Positions 1 through 5,614 of a stretch of DNA of 5,614 nt are shown here, piece by piece (positions within the stretch are counted from its first letter, which is position 1; the number at the start of each line of letters is the position of its first letter). This stretch comes from Thiotrichales bacterium (GTDB lineage: Bacteria; Pseudomonadota; Gammaproteobacteria; UWMA-0217): assembly GCA_024763135.1 (NCBI GenBank), contig JANTGD010000256.1, positions 1 to 5,614 on the forward strand. The letters are read 5' to 3'. The position numbers and the translations under genes were made by a program. A model generated the notes under the pieces. That model saw nothing but the letters and a program-made list of their open reading frames with translations. It searched no databases and was not told the DNA's origin.

Positions 1-3
1 CTC

Positions 4-84
4 TTGGTGCACCTGGCAAATCAGAAAAACCTCTCATCACCAATAAGGTGACCACGAGTTTTTCCGATTCACCAGGCACACCAA
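4..84 (-). repeat. Long imperfect inverted repeat / RNA hairpin
   Basis: Arms 4-30 and 58-84 are inverted copies. Read as plus-strand sequence they have five mismatches, all C opposite A (10/78, 11/77, 17/71, 18/70, 23/65). On the minus strand each of these becomes a G-U pair, so an RNA copied from that strand has 27 consecutive pairs with no break. Past a bulged base at 31, pairs 32/57 and 33/56 continue the stem. The apical part contains a second small hairpin, TCACC at 37-41 and GGTGA at 47-51 around AATAA. There is no T-run after the stem on either strand, so it is not a standard terminator. It could be a structured RNA, the end of a transcript to the left, or a small palindromic mobile repeat. 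The fold is directly visible; the role is unknown. Confidence 0.6.
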
Positions 85-128
85 TATCTTACGCGTCATT
101 TTTGCGCCCAACTGCGGAATCTAGGATC

Positions 129-152
129 AAAAAGGGCGGCAAACTGCCGCCC
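129..152 (-). terminator. Rho-independent terminator of the peptidoglycan-binding gene
   Basis: An 8-bp perfect stem (GGGCGGCA at 134-141 pairing with TGCCGCCC at 145-152) closes a 3-base loop. Read on the minus strand it is followed at once by five T residues (133 down to 129). It lies about 30 bases past the stop codon of the minus-strand gene ending at 183, which is the expected position. On the plus strand the hairpin is followed by C and A residues, so it should act in the minus direction only. Confidence 0.88.
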
Positions 153-182
153 CAAAAAACATCTCACATGCTCCGATAGGGC

Positions 183-1577
183 CTAGAGATTGATATTCAG
201 CGCCTCCAAAGTTTTCAGGGTGAGCCCGCCGCGCCCCATGCCTTGTTTGCGCTGGTACTCGTCCACGGCACGTTGCGTCATGCTGCCGTAAATGCCATCA
301 ATGGGACCTTTGTAGAAGCCTGCGTCTTTGAGCGCTTGCTGTACCTGCTTGATCAGTTTGGGCGTCGTATTGGTTTCACACAAGATGGGACGCCATTCGA
401 GCCGTTCATCAGCGACCTTGACACGCTTGGTAATCATTTGCGTTTTAGCGGGAATCGGGATGCGTTTTTCCTGCGCGGCTTGTACGAGTTTGCGCAACTT
501 TACGGTTTTATACTCCGCAGGAATTTCAATCCGCTTGGTGGTTGCAGGTGATTTCAGCACGCGCTTGGTGACAGTCTTGTATACGGCGGGCTCTTCTTTG
601 AGGCACAGTTCATTCCCCGTGGCTTTGCCTGCATCTTCGGGGACGTTCCCCTTGGGATACCACGCAATGGCCTCGTCACTGACTTTGATCCGCTTGGTGA
701 CTTCGCTGTATTCAGCAGGGATCTCTTTACGGATTTCACGCGCCGGCTCGACCATTTTACGCACCCGCATGGTTTTATATTCGGCCGGGATTTCTACAGT
801 GCGCGTAGTGGCAGGTGTTTTGACGACCCGCTTGGTTACGGTTTTGTATTGGGCCGGCACCTCCACCAAACACATAATTTCACCCGTGGTATTGTCGATT
901 TTTTCCTTGGGACCACGACCTTTTTTCCACATGGTGGTTGCTGGAGCAATCATGATCTTTTCAGTCACCGTTTCATACACTGGCGGTACGGTTTCGACCT
1001 TTGTGGTGGCTTCTTTTACCAGTACCTTCTCTTCGACCCACTCATACTTGGGAGGGATAACTTCGATTGTTTCGGACGCGTCTTTCTTCAGCACCTTTTG
1101 CACTTCGGTGCGGTAGGTAGCCGGCTTGTAGTATTCGACAAAACAATCGCCGGGCTGCGCCGTATCGGCGGGCAGACCAGCGCCCTTAGCATAGGCAACC
1201 AACGATGCACCCGCTGTCTTGGTCCGATTGCCTGGCGTGGTCAGCATCCATTGCGTGCTGGCCGGCTTGATTTCTACCTTCTCCTTAACCGTCTCGTACA
1301 CGGCGGGCACGGGCTGTAGCTTGAATGAGGCTTCCTTGACAAGCACTTTGTCTTCTGCCCATTCAAACTTTGGTGGGATTACTTCCACGCGCTCGCTGGG
1401 TTCGGCGACAACCACTTCTTCGGTCTGTGTTTCAAATTTAGGAGGGATGATGATCTTGGCGTAACACTCACCCGGCTTGGCGTCGGGGAGCGCTCCGGTA
1501 GCATCGACACGCGCCAGTGCTACCGTGCTCAAGCTCATCGCTGTTAGAACTGCCGCTAACAAAACCTTAGTCTTCAT
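183..1577 (-). CDS. Exported repeat protein with C-terminal peptidoglycan-binding domain
   Basis: The protein has 464 residues and begins with a Sec-type signal peptide: MKTK, a hydrophobic stretch to about residue 20, and a likely cleavage after ALA at 20-22. Four modules follow, at roughly 38-110, 145-217, 236-306 and 325-395. Each opens with one Cys (38, 145, 236, 325), holds three copies of a 22-24 residue unit resembling P-A-x-Y-x-T-V-x-x-x-V, and ends at a Trp (110, 217, 306, 395). Residues about 405-460 match a PG_binding_1 domain (LIKQVQQALKDAGFYKG, then DGIYGSMTQRAV), a fold known to bind peptidoglycan. The protein is therefore probably periplasmic or outer-membrane-facing and attached to the wall. 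No catalytic domain is visible, so a structural or anchoring role is inferred. The ATG start has an AGAGAGA ribosome-binding sequence 9 bases upstream. The gene stands alone and has its own terminator. I recognise the C-terminal domain but not the repeat family. Confidence 0.9.
   Translation of the reverse strand: MKTKVLLAAVLTAMSLSTVALARVDATGALPDAKPGECYAKIIIPPKFETQTEEVVVAEPSERVEVIPPKFEWAEDKVLVKEASFKLQPVPAVYETVKEKVEIKPASTQWMLTTPGNRTKTAGASLVAYAKGAGLPADTAQPGDCFVEYYKPATYRTEVQKVLKKDASETIEVIPPKYEWVEEKVLVKEATTKVETVPPVYETVTEKIMIAPATTMWKKGRGPKEKIDNTTGEIMCLVEVPAQYKTVTKRVVKTPATTRTVEIPAEYKTMRVRKMVEPAREIRKEIPAEYSEVTKRIKVSDEAIAWYPKGNVPEDAGKATGNELCLKEEPAVYKTVTKRVLKSPATTKRIEIPAEYKTVKLRKLVQAAQEKRIPIPAKTQMITKRVKVADERLEWRPILCETNTTPKLIKQVQQALKDAGFYKGPIDGIYGSMTQRAVDEYQRKQGMGRGGLTLKTLEALNINL
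393..1466 (-). repeat. Four-module internal repeat region of the wall-binding gene
   Basis: This segment encodes residues 38-395 of the peptidoglycan-binding protein. The approximate module positions are 1248-1466, 927-1145, 660-872 and 393-605, counting from the N-terminus. The first two modules share the phrase EKVLVKEA or DKVLVKEA and a YETV phrase. The last two share YKTVTKRV, PATT and IPAEYKT. This pattern suggests an ancestral module that duplicated and diverged, with each type then duplicated again. In total there are twelve short units. The linkers shorten from about 34 residues (between modules 1 and 2) to about 18 residues for the other two. Confidence 0.8.
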
Positions 1578-2052
1578 GATTCACTGTCTCTCTATATAGA
1601 AATCTTAATATACTTAGGGGGAAGCCACGCATGTCTTGACCCACCTCAAATCCCATTAGGGTAACGGGGTAACGAACCAGCCAGCCATAACTATCAACAG
1701 TGTTTTATGATGCGATGTCGTCCGCGTACGCTGAATTCCTGAAACCACGTGTTTGTACCGCATGTTGCGTAAGTACTTACCGGTCATTTCACCCGCGCCC
1801 TTTGACGGCGAGGTGATAGTTGCGTAAGAACTTAGGCAACGATTGATCCCACAGGTCTCGATCGAATCGTAACGTAAAACGCGAACTGCATCACAGTCGT
1901 AGAGCACAAAAAAAGCACTATTTTTTCTAAATTTACGTTTATTTCCGTTATCAGGCTCGCCTTGTTATCCGACCACTGCGCCGCAGCCCAAATAATCATG
2001 TTCCATTCTCGGAGTGACCCGCTTATAGTTTACTTAAATATAAAGAATTATC
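1578..2052. other. Intergenic region between ampD and the wall-binding gene
   Basis: No convincing gene lies in these 475 bases. The segment just upstream of the wall-binding gene (1587-1620) is AT-rich and includes its ribosome-binding sequence, but I could not pick out a confident -35/-10 pair. A perfect 8-bp tandem duplication, GGGTAACG twice, sits at 1659-1674. The palindromic direct repeats at 1764-1779 and 1819-1834 are listed separately. Bases 1905-1945 are very AT-rich, with runs of seven A and six T. A short perfect palindrome, CTGCG-C-CGCAG, lies near 1976-1986 downstream of ampD but has no T-tract on the minus strand, so I do not call it a terminator. Confidence 0.6.
1764..1840. 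repeat. Pair of 16-bp direct repeats with palindromic cores
   Basis: GTTGCGTAAGTACTTA (1764-1779) and GTTGCGTAAGAACTTA (1819-1834) differ at one base and start 55 bp apart. In the first copy the inner 12 bases, GTAAGTACTTAC (1769-1780), form a perfect palindrome. In the second copy the core is imperfect but the dyad extends outward, with GTTGC at 1819-1823 pairing with GCAAC at 1836-1840. Two dyads of the same sequence could be binding sites for a dimeric regulator, or copies of a short genomic repeat. No neighbouring gene identifies the regulator. The repeats are directly visible; their function is inferred. Confidence 0.55.
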
Positions 2053-2646
2053 CTAATGATTTATAAGCAATCTTAGATACTCCCAATCAAACGCGGGACC
2101 AGGATCTGTTTTACGCTCAGGAGCAATTTCCGCATGCCCAGCCATCTGCAAAGGCCTTAAACTGCTGTAGCCCGCATACAAAGCACGGATCACTGCAGCC
2201 AACTGCCGATACTGCATGTCTGGATAGCGTTCATGATCCTGCCCTTCCAACTCAATGCCAATCGAAAAATCATTGCAACGCGCCCGACCCGCGTAGCACG
2301 AAGCTCCCGCGTGCCACGCACGCCGGTGGAAGGGCACATACTGCACGAGTTCGCCCGTGCGCCTGATCAACAGGTGAGCAGACACTTGCAAGCCTTGCAA
2401 AGGTGCAAAGTAAGGATGCGCATTGGGATCGAGTCGATTGGTAAACAGCGCATCGATGTGCGGTCCACCATACTCTCCAGGCGGTAGACTGATAGAATGA
2501 ATGACAATGAGTTCTGGGAACGTGCCGGGTGGACGCCCATCCTGATTGGGCGAGTTGATATGCCGGATATGCTGCAACCATCCCGTCTGCGTATCGACCT
2601 GGATGCGTGGCTGCAGATCGGTAGCAATATTTGGAGTCTCTGACAA
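2053..2646 (-). CDS. ampD: AmpD: 1,6-anhydro-N-acetylmuramyl-L-alanine amidase
   Basis: AmpD is a cytoplasmic zinc amidase of murein recycling. It cuts the bond between anhydro-N-acetylmuramic acid and L-alanine of the stem peptide, and in many Gram-negative bacteria its loss derepresses the AmpR-controlled beta-lactamase. The 197-residue protein is an Amidase_2 domain of about the usual AmpD length, with a slightly long N-terminus. The expected zinc ligands are present: His50 in VIHSISLPPGEYGG, His171 in GHAEIAPERKTDPGPAFDW, and Asp181. Glu132 in the CNDFSIGIELEG motif and Lys179 correspond to the catalytic Glu and Lys of the Citrobacter enzyme. The substrate-binding phrase HLLIRRTGELVQYVPFHRRAWHAG is also typical in form. 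The start is TTG; an in-frame stop lies 27 bases upstream with no ATG or GTG between. No signal peptide is seen, as expected. No ampE follows it downstream. Confidence 0.96.
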   Translation of the reverse strand: MSETPNIATDLQPRIQVDTQTGWLQHIRHINSPNQDGRPPGTFPELIVIHSISLPPGEYGGPHIDALFTNRLDPNAHPYFAPLQGLQVSAHLLIRRTGELVQYVPFHRRAWHAGASCYAGRARCNDFSIGIELEGQDHERYPDMQYRQLAAVIRALYAGYSSLRPLQMAGHAEIAPERKTDPGPAFDWEYLRLLINH

Positions 2647-2653
2647 GCTACAT

Positions 2654-2660
2654 CTCTCTC
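2654..2660 (-). promoter_or_regulatory. Ribosome-binding site that fixes the TTG start of ampD
   Basis: On the minus strand GAGAGAG lies 7 bases before TTG at 2646-2644, good Shine-Dalgarno spacing. The nearby ATG (2653-2651) is out of frame and runs straight into TAG, so it cannot start ampD. The next in-frame Met is residue 143, far inside the domain. The TTG start therefore rests on both spacing and lack of alternatives. Confidence 0.7.
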
Positions 2661-2718
2661 TGAAATACGACTAACATGCACATTGTGAAGCTAAACTATC
2701 ACGTTACGACTTATCCAT

Positions 2719-2823
2719 AGGCGTCTGTCGGGCGTGGCCCCCTCAAGCAAGGGGAAATCCGGCCGGCAACCGCTTTTGTGCAGTTGGCTGACCGAAGTCC
2801 GACAGCCGACTGTAGTAACGCCT
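2719..2823 (+). promoter_or_regulatory. Possible structured leader upstream of rep
   Basis: On the plus strand an outer stem AGGCG/CGCCT (2719-2723 with 2819-2823) continues into CTGTCGGGC/GTCCGACAG (2725-2733 with 2797-2805, one G-U pair). Inside is a small hairpin, CCCCT/AGGGG (2739-2743 with 2750-2754). A competing helix, GTTGGCTG/CAGCCGAC (2783-2790 with 2803-2810, one G-U pair), shares bases 2803-2805, so it and the long stem cannot form fully together. This is the architecture of a switching leader or a small RNA, but I could not match it to a known riboswitch class, and in 105 GC-rich bases some pairing arises by chance. It ends 35 bases before the rep ATG. If rep began at GTG 2778 this segment would be partly coding. 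Confidence 0.3.
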
Positions 2824-2858
2824 CCATTGACAACAAAATACCCTGCTTCGATCCGTTT

Positions 2859-4853
2859 ATGAACCATCTCAACCCAGAACAACAGGCTGCGGTGACGCAT
2901 CTGGGCACGCCATTACTGGTGCTCGCCGGCGCAGGCTCTGGTAAGACCCGCGTCATCACCGAAAAAATTGCGTATTTGATACGTGAACAGCATTATCCGG
3001 CCGCCTCGATTGCTGCAATCACCTTCACCAACAAAGCAGCCACCGAAATGCAGGAGCGCCTTGCGGCTCGCCTCCCGCGTGAGGCATTGAAAGGCCTTCA
3101 GGCATCCACTTTCCACACGCTCGGCCTACGACTGATCAAGCAAGAGATCGCGCATCTCGGTTACAAGCCTGGTTTTTCAATTTTTGACGCGCAAGACAGT
3201 CAGCAACTCATCAAGGAACTTAGCCGTAACGAAGATGCCGCAGTGGCAGACGGTGCGCAGTGGCGGATTTCTCGCTGGAAAAATGACTTTATCGACCCTA
3301 GCCAAGCCTTATCGCAGGCTGCCGATGCTCAGGATACCGCCCAGGCGATTTTGTACGAGCGCTATCAACGGCAGCTACGCGCCTATAATGCGGTCGATTT
3401 CGATGACCTGATTGTTCTACCTGTCCGCCTCCTGCTCGAAAATGAAACAGTTCGGGCTCGCTGGCAACAGCGGTTTCGTTATCTGCTCGTGGATGAATAC
3501 CAAGACACCAATGCTTGCCAGTATCAACTGGTCAAACTGCTGGCTGGCATCGAGGGGCACTTCACAGCAGTGGGAGACGATGATCAATCCATCTATGCAT
3601 GGCGCGGCGCCAGACCTGAGAATTTGAGTTTACTCAAGCGTGACTACCCGACTCTAACCGTCATCAAATTGGAACAGAATTACCGCTCTACCAATCGAAT
3701 TCTACAAAGCGCCAACCAATTGATTGCCAATAATCCGCACGACTTTGAAAAGCGGCTCTGGAGCGCCTTGGGTGAGGGGCCGCCTCTGCGCGTAATTCCC
3801 TGCGACAGTGCAGAACACGAAGCCGAACGTGTCGTTTCTGAGATTATGAAAATCCGCTTCAAACAACGGGTCGACTATCACGATATAGCGATTCTCTATC
3901 GGGGCAACTATCAGTCCCGCTTGTTTGAACGCAAACTCCGGGAGCACGACATCCCCTATTATGTCAGTGGTGGTACTTCGTTTTTCGAACGCAGCGAGAT
4001 CAAAGACATTATCGCCTATTTGCGGCTGATCTGTAATCCTGATGACGATGCGGCATTCTTACGGACAGTCAATACTCCGCGTCGGGAGATCGGCACCTCC
4101 ACCCTGGAAAAACTCGGCGCTTACGCAACGCAACGGCACATCAGCCTGTTACGCGCAACCCATGAGATGGGACTGACGCAGATTTTGAGTGAACGCGCAA
4201 TCTTTCGCTTGCAGCGGTTTACCGATCTCATCGATGAGCTGGCTCGCGACGCCGCATCTGAACCTGCGTCCAGTGTGGCACGCACATTGTTGCAAGCCAT
4301 CGCTTATGAAAACTGGCTGCGCGAGGTCAGCAGTAATGACAAAGTGGCCGACAAGCGCATTGAAAACGTCTCGGAGTTGCTGGAATGGATTAGCCGGCTG
4401 TCGACAAAAACCGAACAACCCGCCCTGCTGCAAGACGTCATCAATCGCATGCAATTGATGGATATCCTGGAACGCAACGATACTGAGCGCAAGCAACATG
4501 GCGTCCAGATGATGACCCTGCACGCTGCCAAAGGGCTGGAATTTCCGTATGTATTCATTGTTGGTATGGAAGAAGAGCTGATTCCACATAAAACCAGCAT
4601 TGAGGAATCCAATATCGAAGAGGAGCGGCGCTTGGCTTATGTAGGGGTCACCCGGGCCCGGCATGGCCTCACATTTACACTGGCGCGCAAACGCCAACGC
4701 TTTGGTGAGGATGTGGACTGCGAACCCAGCCGCTTTCTCGAGGAATTACCTAGCGACCACCTGGAATGGGATGATCCGAGTCAGGCCACGCCTGAACAGT
4801 TACGGGAAACGGGCCGCGCTCACCTGAAACAACTGCGCGCACTGTTTGACTGA
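2859..4853 (+). CDS. rep: Rep: ATP-dependent 3'-5' DNA helicase (UvrD/Rep family, SF1A)
   Basis: Rep unwinds DNA 3' to 5' and, in enteric bacteria, helps replication forks pass protein roadblocks. From the ATG at 2859 the protein has 664 residues, close to E. coli Rep (673), and resembles it throughout. Motifs in order: Q motif LNPEQQAAV (4-12), Walker A GAGSGKT (24-30), Ia ITFTNKAATEM (54-64), TFHTLG (84-89), Walker B LVDEYQDTN (210-218), III GDDDQSIYAWRGA (239-251), IV EQNYRS (272-277), V TLHAAKGLEFPYVF (553-566) and VI ERRLAYVGVTRAR (589-601). The SGGTSFFERSEIKD phrase and long 2B region favour Rep over UvrD or PcrA. The reading frame is open to a GTG at 2778, but the 27 extra residues match nothing in the family, while MNHLNPEQQ aligns with E. 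coli MRLNPGQQ. No good Shine-Dalgarno sequence precedes the ATG. The gene overlaps the downstream regulator by one base. Confidence 0.96.
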   Translation: MNHLNPEQQAAVTHLGTPLLVLAGAGSGKTRVITEKIAYLIREQHYPAASIAAITFTNKAATEMQERLAARLPREALKGLQASTFHTLGLRLIKQEIAHLGYKPGFSIFDAQDSQQLIKELSRNEDAAVADGAQWRISRWKNDFIDPSQALSQAADAQDTAQAILYERYQRQLRAYNAVDFDDLIVLPVRLLLENETVRARWQQRFRYLLVDEYQDTNACQYQLVKLLAGIEGHFTAVGDDDQSIYAWRGARPENLSLLKRDYPTLTVIKLEQNYRSTNRILQSANQLIANNPHDFEKRLWSALGEGPPLRVIPCDSAEHEAERVVSEIMKIRFKQRVDYHDIAILYRGNYQSRLFERKLREHDIPYYVSGGTSFFERSEIKDIIAYLRLICNPDDDAAFLRTVNTPRREIGTSTLEKLGAYATQRHISLLRATHEMGLTQILSERAIFRLQRFTDLIDELARDAASEPASSVARTLLQAIAYENWLREVSSNDKVADKRIENVSELLEWISRLSTKTEQPALLQDVINRMQLMDILERNDTERKQHGVQMMTLHAAKGLEFPYVFIVGMEEELIPHKTSIEESNIEEERRLAYVGVTRARHGLTFTLARKRQRFGEDVDCEPSRFLEELPSDHLEWDDPSQATPEQLRETGRAHLKQLRALFD

Positions 4854-5524
4854 TGGACAAGACGCAGCTTTGGCAACAGCATTTCCCGGCGCTGGCCACC
4901 AGCGATGACACCCAGGTCCAGACACTCATTCGCAGTTCTAAATTGGCTCAGCTGCCTGCCGATACCTGCGTGTTTTCCAGTGGCCAAGCTTGTGAACACT
5001 ATCTATTGGTAGCGAGCGGTCGTGTCAAAGTGGTCTTGTATGCGGAATCTGGTCGCGAAGTTGTGTTGTATCGGGTATTACCGGGCGAAACCTGCGTATT
5101 GACCACTGCCTGTTTACTCGGACAGACCCACTACATTGCCGAAGGTATAACCGAATCTGAGGTTAGCGCGCTAATGGTCCACCACGAAGATTTTCAGGCC
5201 GCGTTACACACCTCACCGGCGTTCCGCAATTTCGTATTTGCCGATATGGGGAAACGTTTTGCGGATGTCATTGCACGCATGGAACGCATTAAGTTTGGCC
5301 CCGTAGAGTCTCGCCTGGCCGCGGCGCTAATCAGCACCTGGGATACCCACAAGCCGCACATTCAGGTCACCCATCAGACACTTGCAAACGAAGTGGGTAC
5401 AGCGCGGGAAGTCGTCTCCCGGTATCTCAAACGCTTCGAAGCCGAAGGACTGATCCGCCTCAAGCGCGGACATATTGAATTATTGGACCTGCCTGGTTTG
5501 CGAAAACTTGCGGCGACGCGCTAG
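4853..5524 (+). CDS. Crp/Fnr-family transcriptional regulator
   Basis: This 223-residue protein has the two-domain Crp/Fnr layout: an N-terminal cyclic-nucleotide-binding-type beta roll (about 20-125), a dimerisation helix (about 127-150) and a C-terminal winged helix (about 151-220). The recognition helix reads AREVVSRYLKRFEAEG. Its E186, S189 and R190 fit the E-x-x-S-R pattern that in Fnr contacts TTGAT half-sites. In the effector pocket PGE (77-79) is present, but the Arg-Ser pair that holds cAMP phosphate in Crp is absent, the region reading GQTHYIAEG, so cAMP is unlikely to be the ligand. The N-terminal cysteine cluster of [4Fe-4S] Fnr is also missing. Four cysteines exist (39, 47, 81, 87), two in the phrase GETCVLTTACLLG; a thiol or redox role is inferred only. 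The ATG sits in TGATG shared with the rep stop and lacks its own clear ribosome-binding site, suggesting translational coupling. Confidence 0.92.
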   Translation: MDKTQLWQQHFPALATSDDTQVQTLIRSSKLAQLPADTCVFSSGQACEHYLLVASGRVKVVLYAESGREVVLYRVLPGETCVLTTACLLGQTHYIAEGITESEVSALMVHHEDFQAALHTSPAFRNFVFADMGKRFADVIARMERIKFGPVESRLAAALISTWDTHKPHIQVTHQTLANEVGTAREVVSRYLKRFEAEGLIRLKRGHIELLDLPGLRKLAATR

Positions 5525-5614
5525 TACACCGCCAAGCCCAAACTGTCTGTATCAGTGAGTCATCAAGGGGTTAGATGTGGTTTTGTTTTTATGAATCATA
5601 GTGGTCCTATGGTG

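Noticed and set aside
328..1116. Long plus-strand frame (262 codons) opposite the wall-binding gene
   Set aside because: It is the antisense shadow of the repeat modules. Its own apparent repeats (SAGIS and similar) mirror those of the real gene, and the minus-strand protein has a signal peptide, a known domain and a terminator.
1656..1907. Open frame of 83 codons on the minus strand in the intergenic gap
   Set aside because: It starts at GTG within an A/T run without a ribosome-binding site, has no recognisable domain, and spans the palindromic repeats. Its composition looks like translated non-coding DNA.
2684..2703. GTGA-N10-TCAC dyad in the ampD-rep gap, considered as a Crp/Fnr site
   Set aside because: Crp sites have N6 between these half-sites and Fnr sites use TTGAT-N4-ATCAA; the spacing and sequence fit neither.
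2711..2719. TTATCCATA, one base from a DnaA box
   Set aside because: It is a single imperfect site with no cluster, AT-rich unwinding segment or dnaA/dnaN neighbour, so there is no support for an origin.
2719..2823. Known riboswitch (cobalamin, SAM, FMN) upstream of rep
   Set aside because: Fragments such as CCGGCAACC recall known classes, but no class's full set of conserved boxes is present in the right order, and helicase genes are not usual targets.
2827..2832. Perfect TTGACA resembling a -35 box just before rep
   Set aside because: No -10 match lies 16-18 bases downstream, and transcription from it would begin at or inside the rep start codon.
4149..4697. 182-codon minus-strand frame inside rep
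   Set aside because: It lies fully within the conserved C-terminal half of rep, including motifs V and VI, and matches no family I recognise.
5591..5614. ATG with an open frame running off the right edge (MNHSGPMV)
   Set aside because: Only eight codons are visible, and the nearest Shine-Dalgarno-like AAGGGG (5565-5570) is 20 bases away. A nearer ATG at 5574 is better spaced but stops after eight codons. There is not enough to call a gene.

Overview
The window looks like ordinary chromosome from a Gram-negative proteobacterium, most likely a betaproteobacterium. This is an inference from the protein styles: an AmpD with the betaproteobacterial-looking N-terminus, a Rep helicase close to the E. 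coli protein along its whole length, and a Crp/Fnr regulator. Base composition is intermediate and fairly even. No transposase, integrase, CRISPR array, tRNA or rRNA was recognised.

Layout, left to right. Bases 4-84 hold a long imperfect inverted repeat that would fold into a 27-bp continuous stem in RNA copied from the minus strand. A rho-independent terminator (129-152) follows the stop codon of a minus-strand gene (183-1577). That gene encodes an exported 464-residue protein with four internal modules of short beta-like repeats and a C-terminal peptidoglycan-binding domain. A 475-bp intergenic stretch (1578-2052) has no convincing gene but carries two near-identical 16-bp direct repeats with palindromic cores. 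A second minus-strand gene (2053-2646) encodes AmpD, the cytoplasmic N-acetyl-anhydromuramyl-L-alanine amidase, and starts at TTG.

A 212-bp divergent region (2647-2858) separates ampD from a plus-strand pair. It contains a GC-rich segment (2719-2823) that could fold in two mutually exclusive ways. The pair is rep (2859-4853), an SF1A 3'-5' DNA helicase, and a Crp/Fnr-family regulator (4853-5524) whose start codon overlaps the rep stop by one base. The last 90 bases show no clear feature.

Functionally, the two minus-strand genes both deal with the cell wall: AmpD recycles murein fragments in the cytoplasm, and the repeat protein probably binds peptidoglycan outside the inner membrane. They are too far apart to be assumed co-transcribed. 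The plus-strand pair looks translationally coupled, and its link between a replication helicase and a redox- or ligand-type regulator is not an obvious pathway. I found no undescribed multi-gene system. The points most worth following are the repeat architecture of the wall-binding protein, the minus-strand-specific hairpin at the left edge, the possible switching leader of rep, and the cysteine-bearing regulator.
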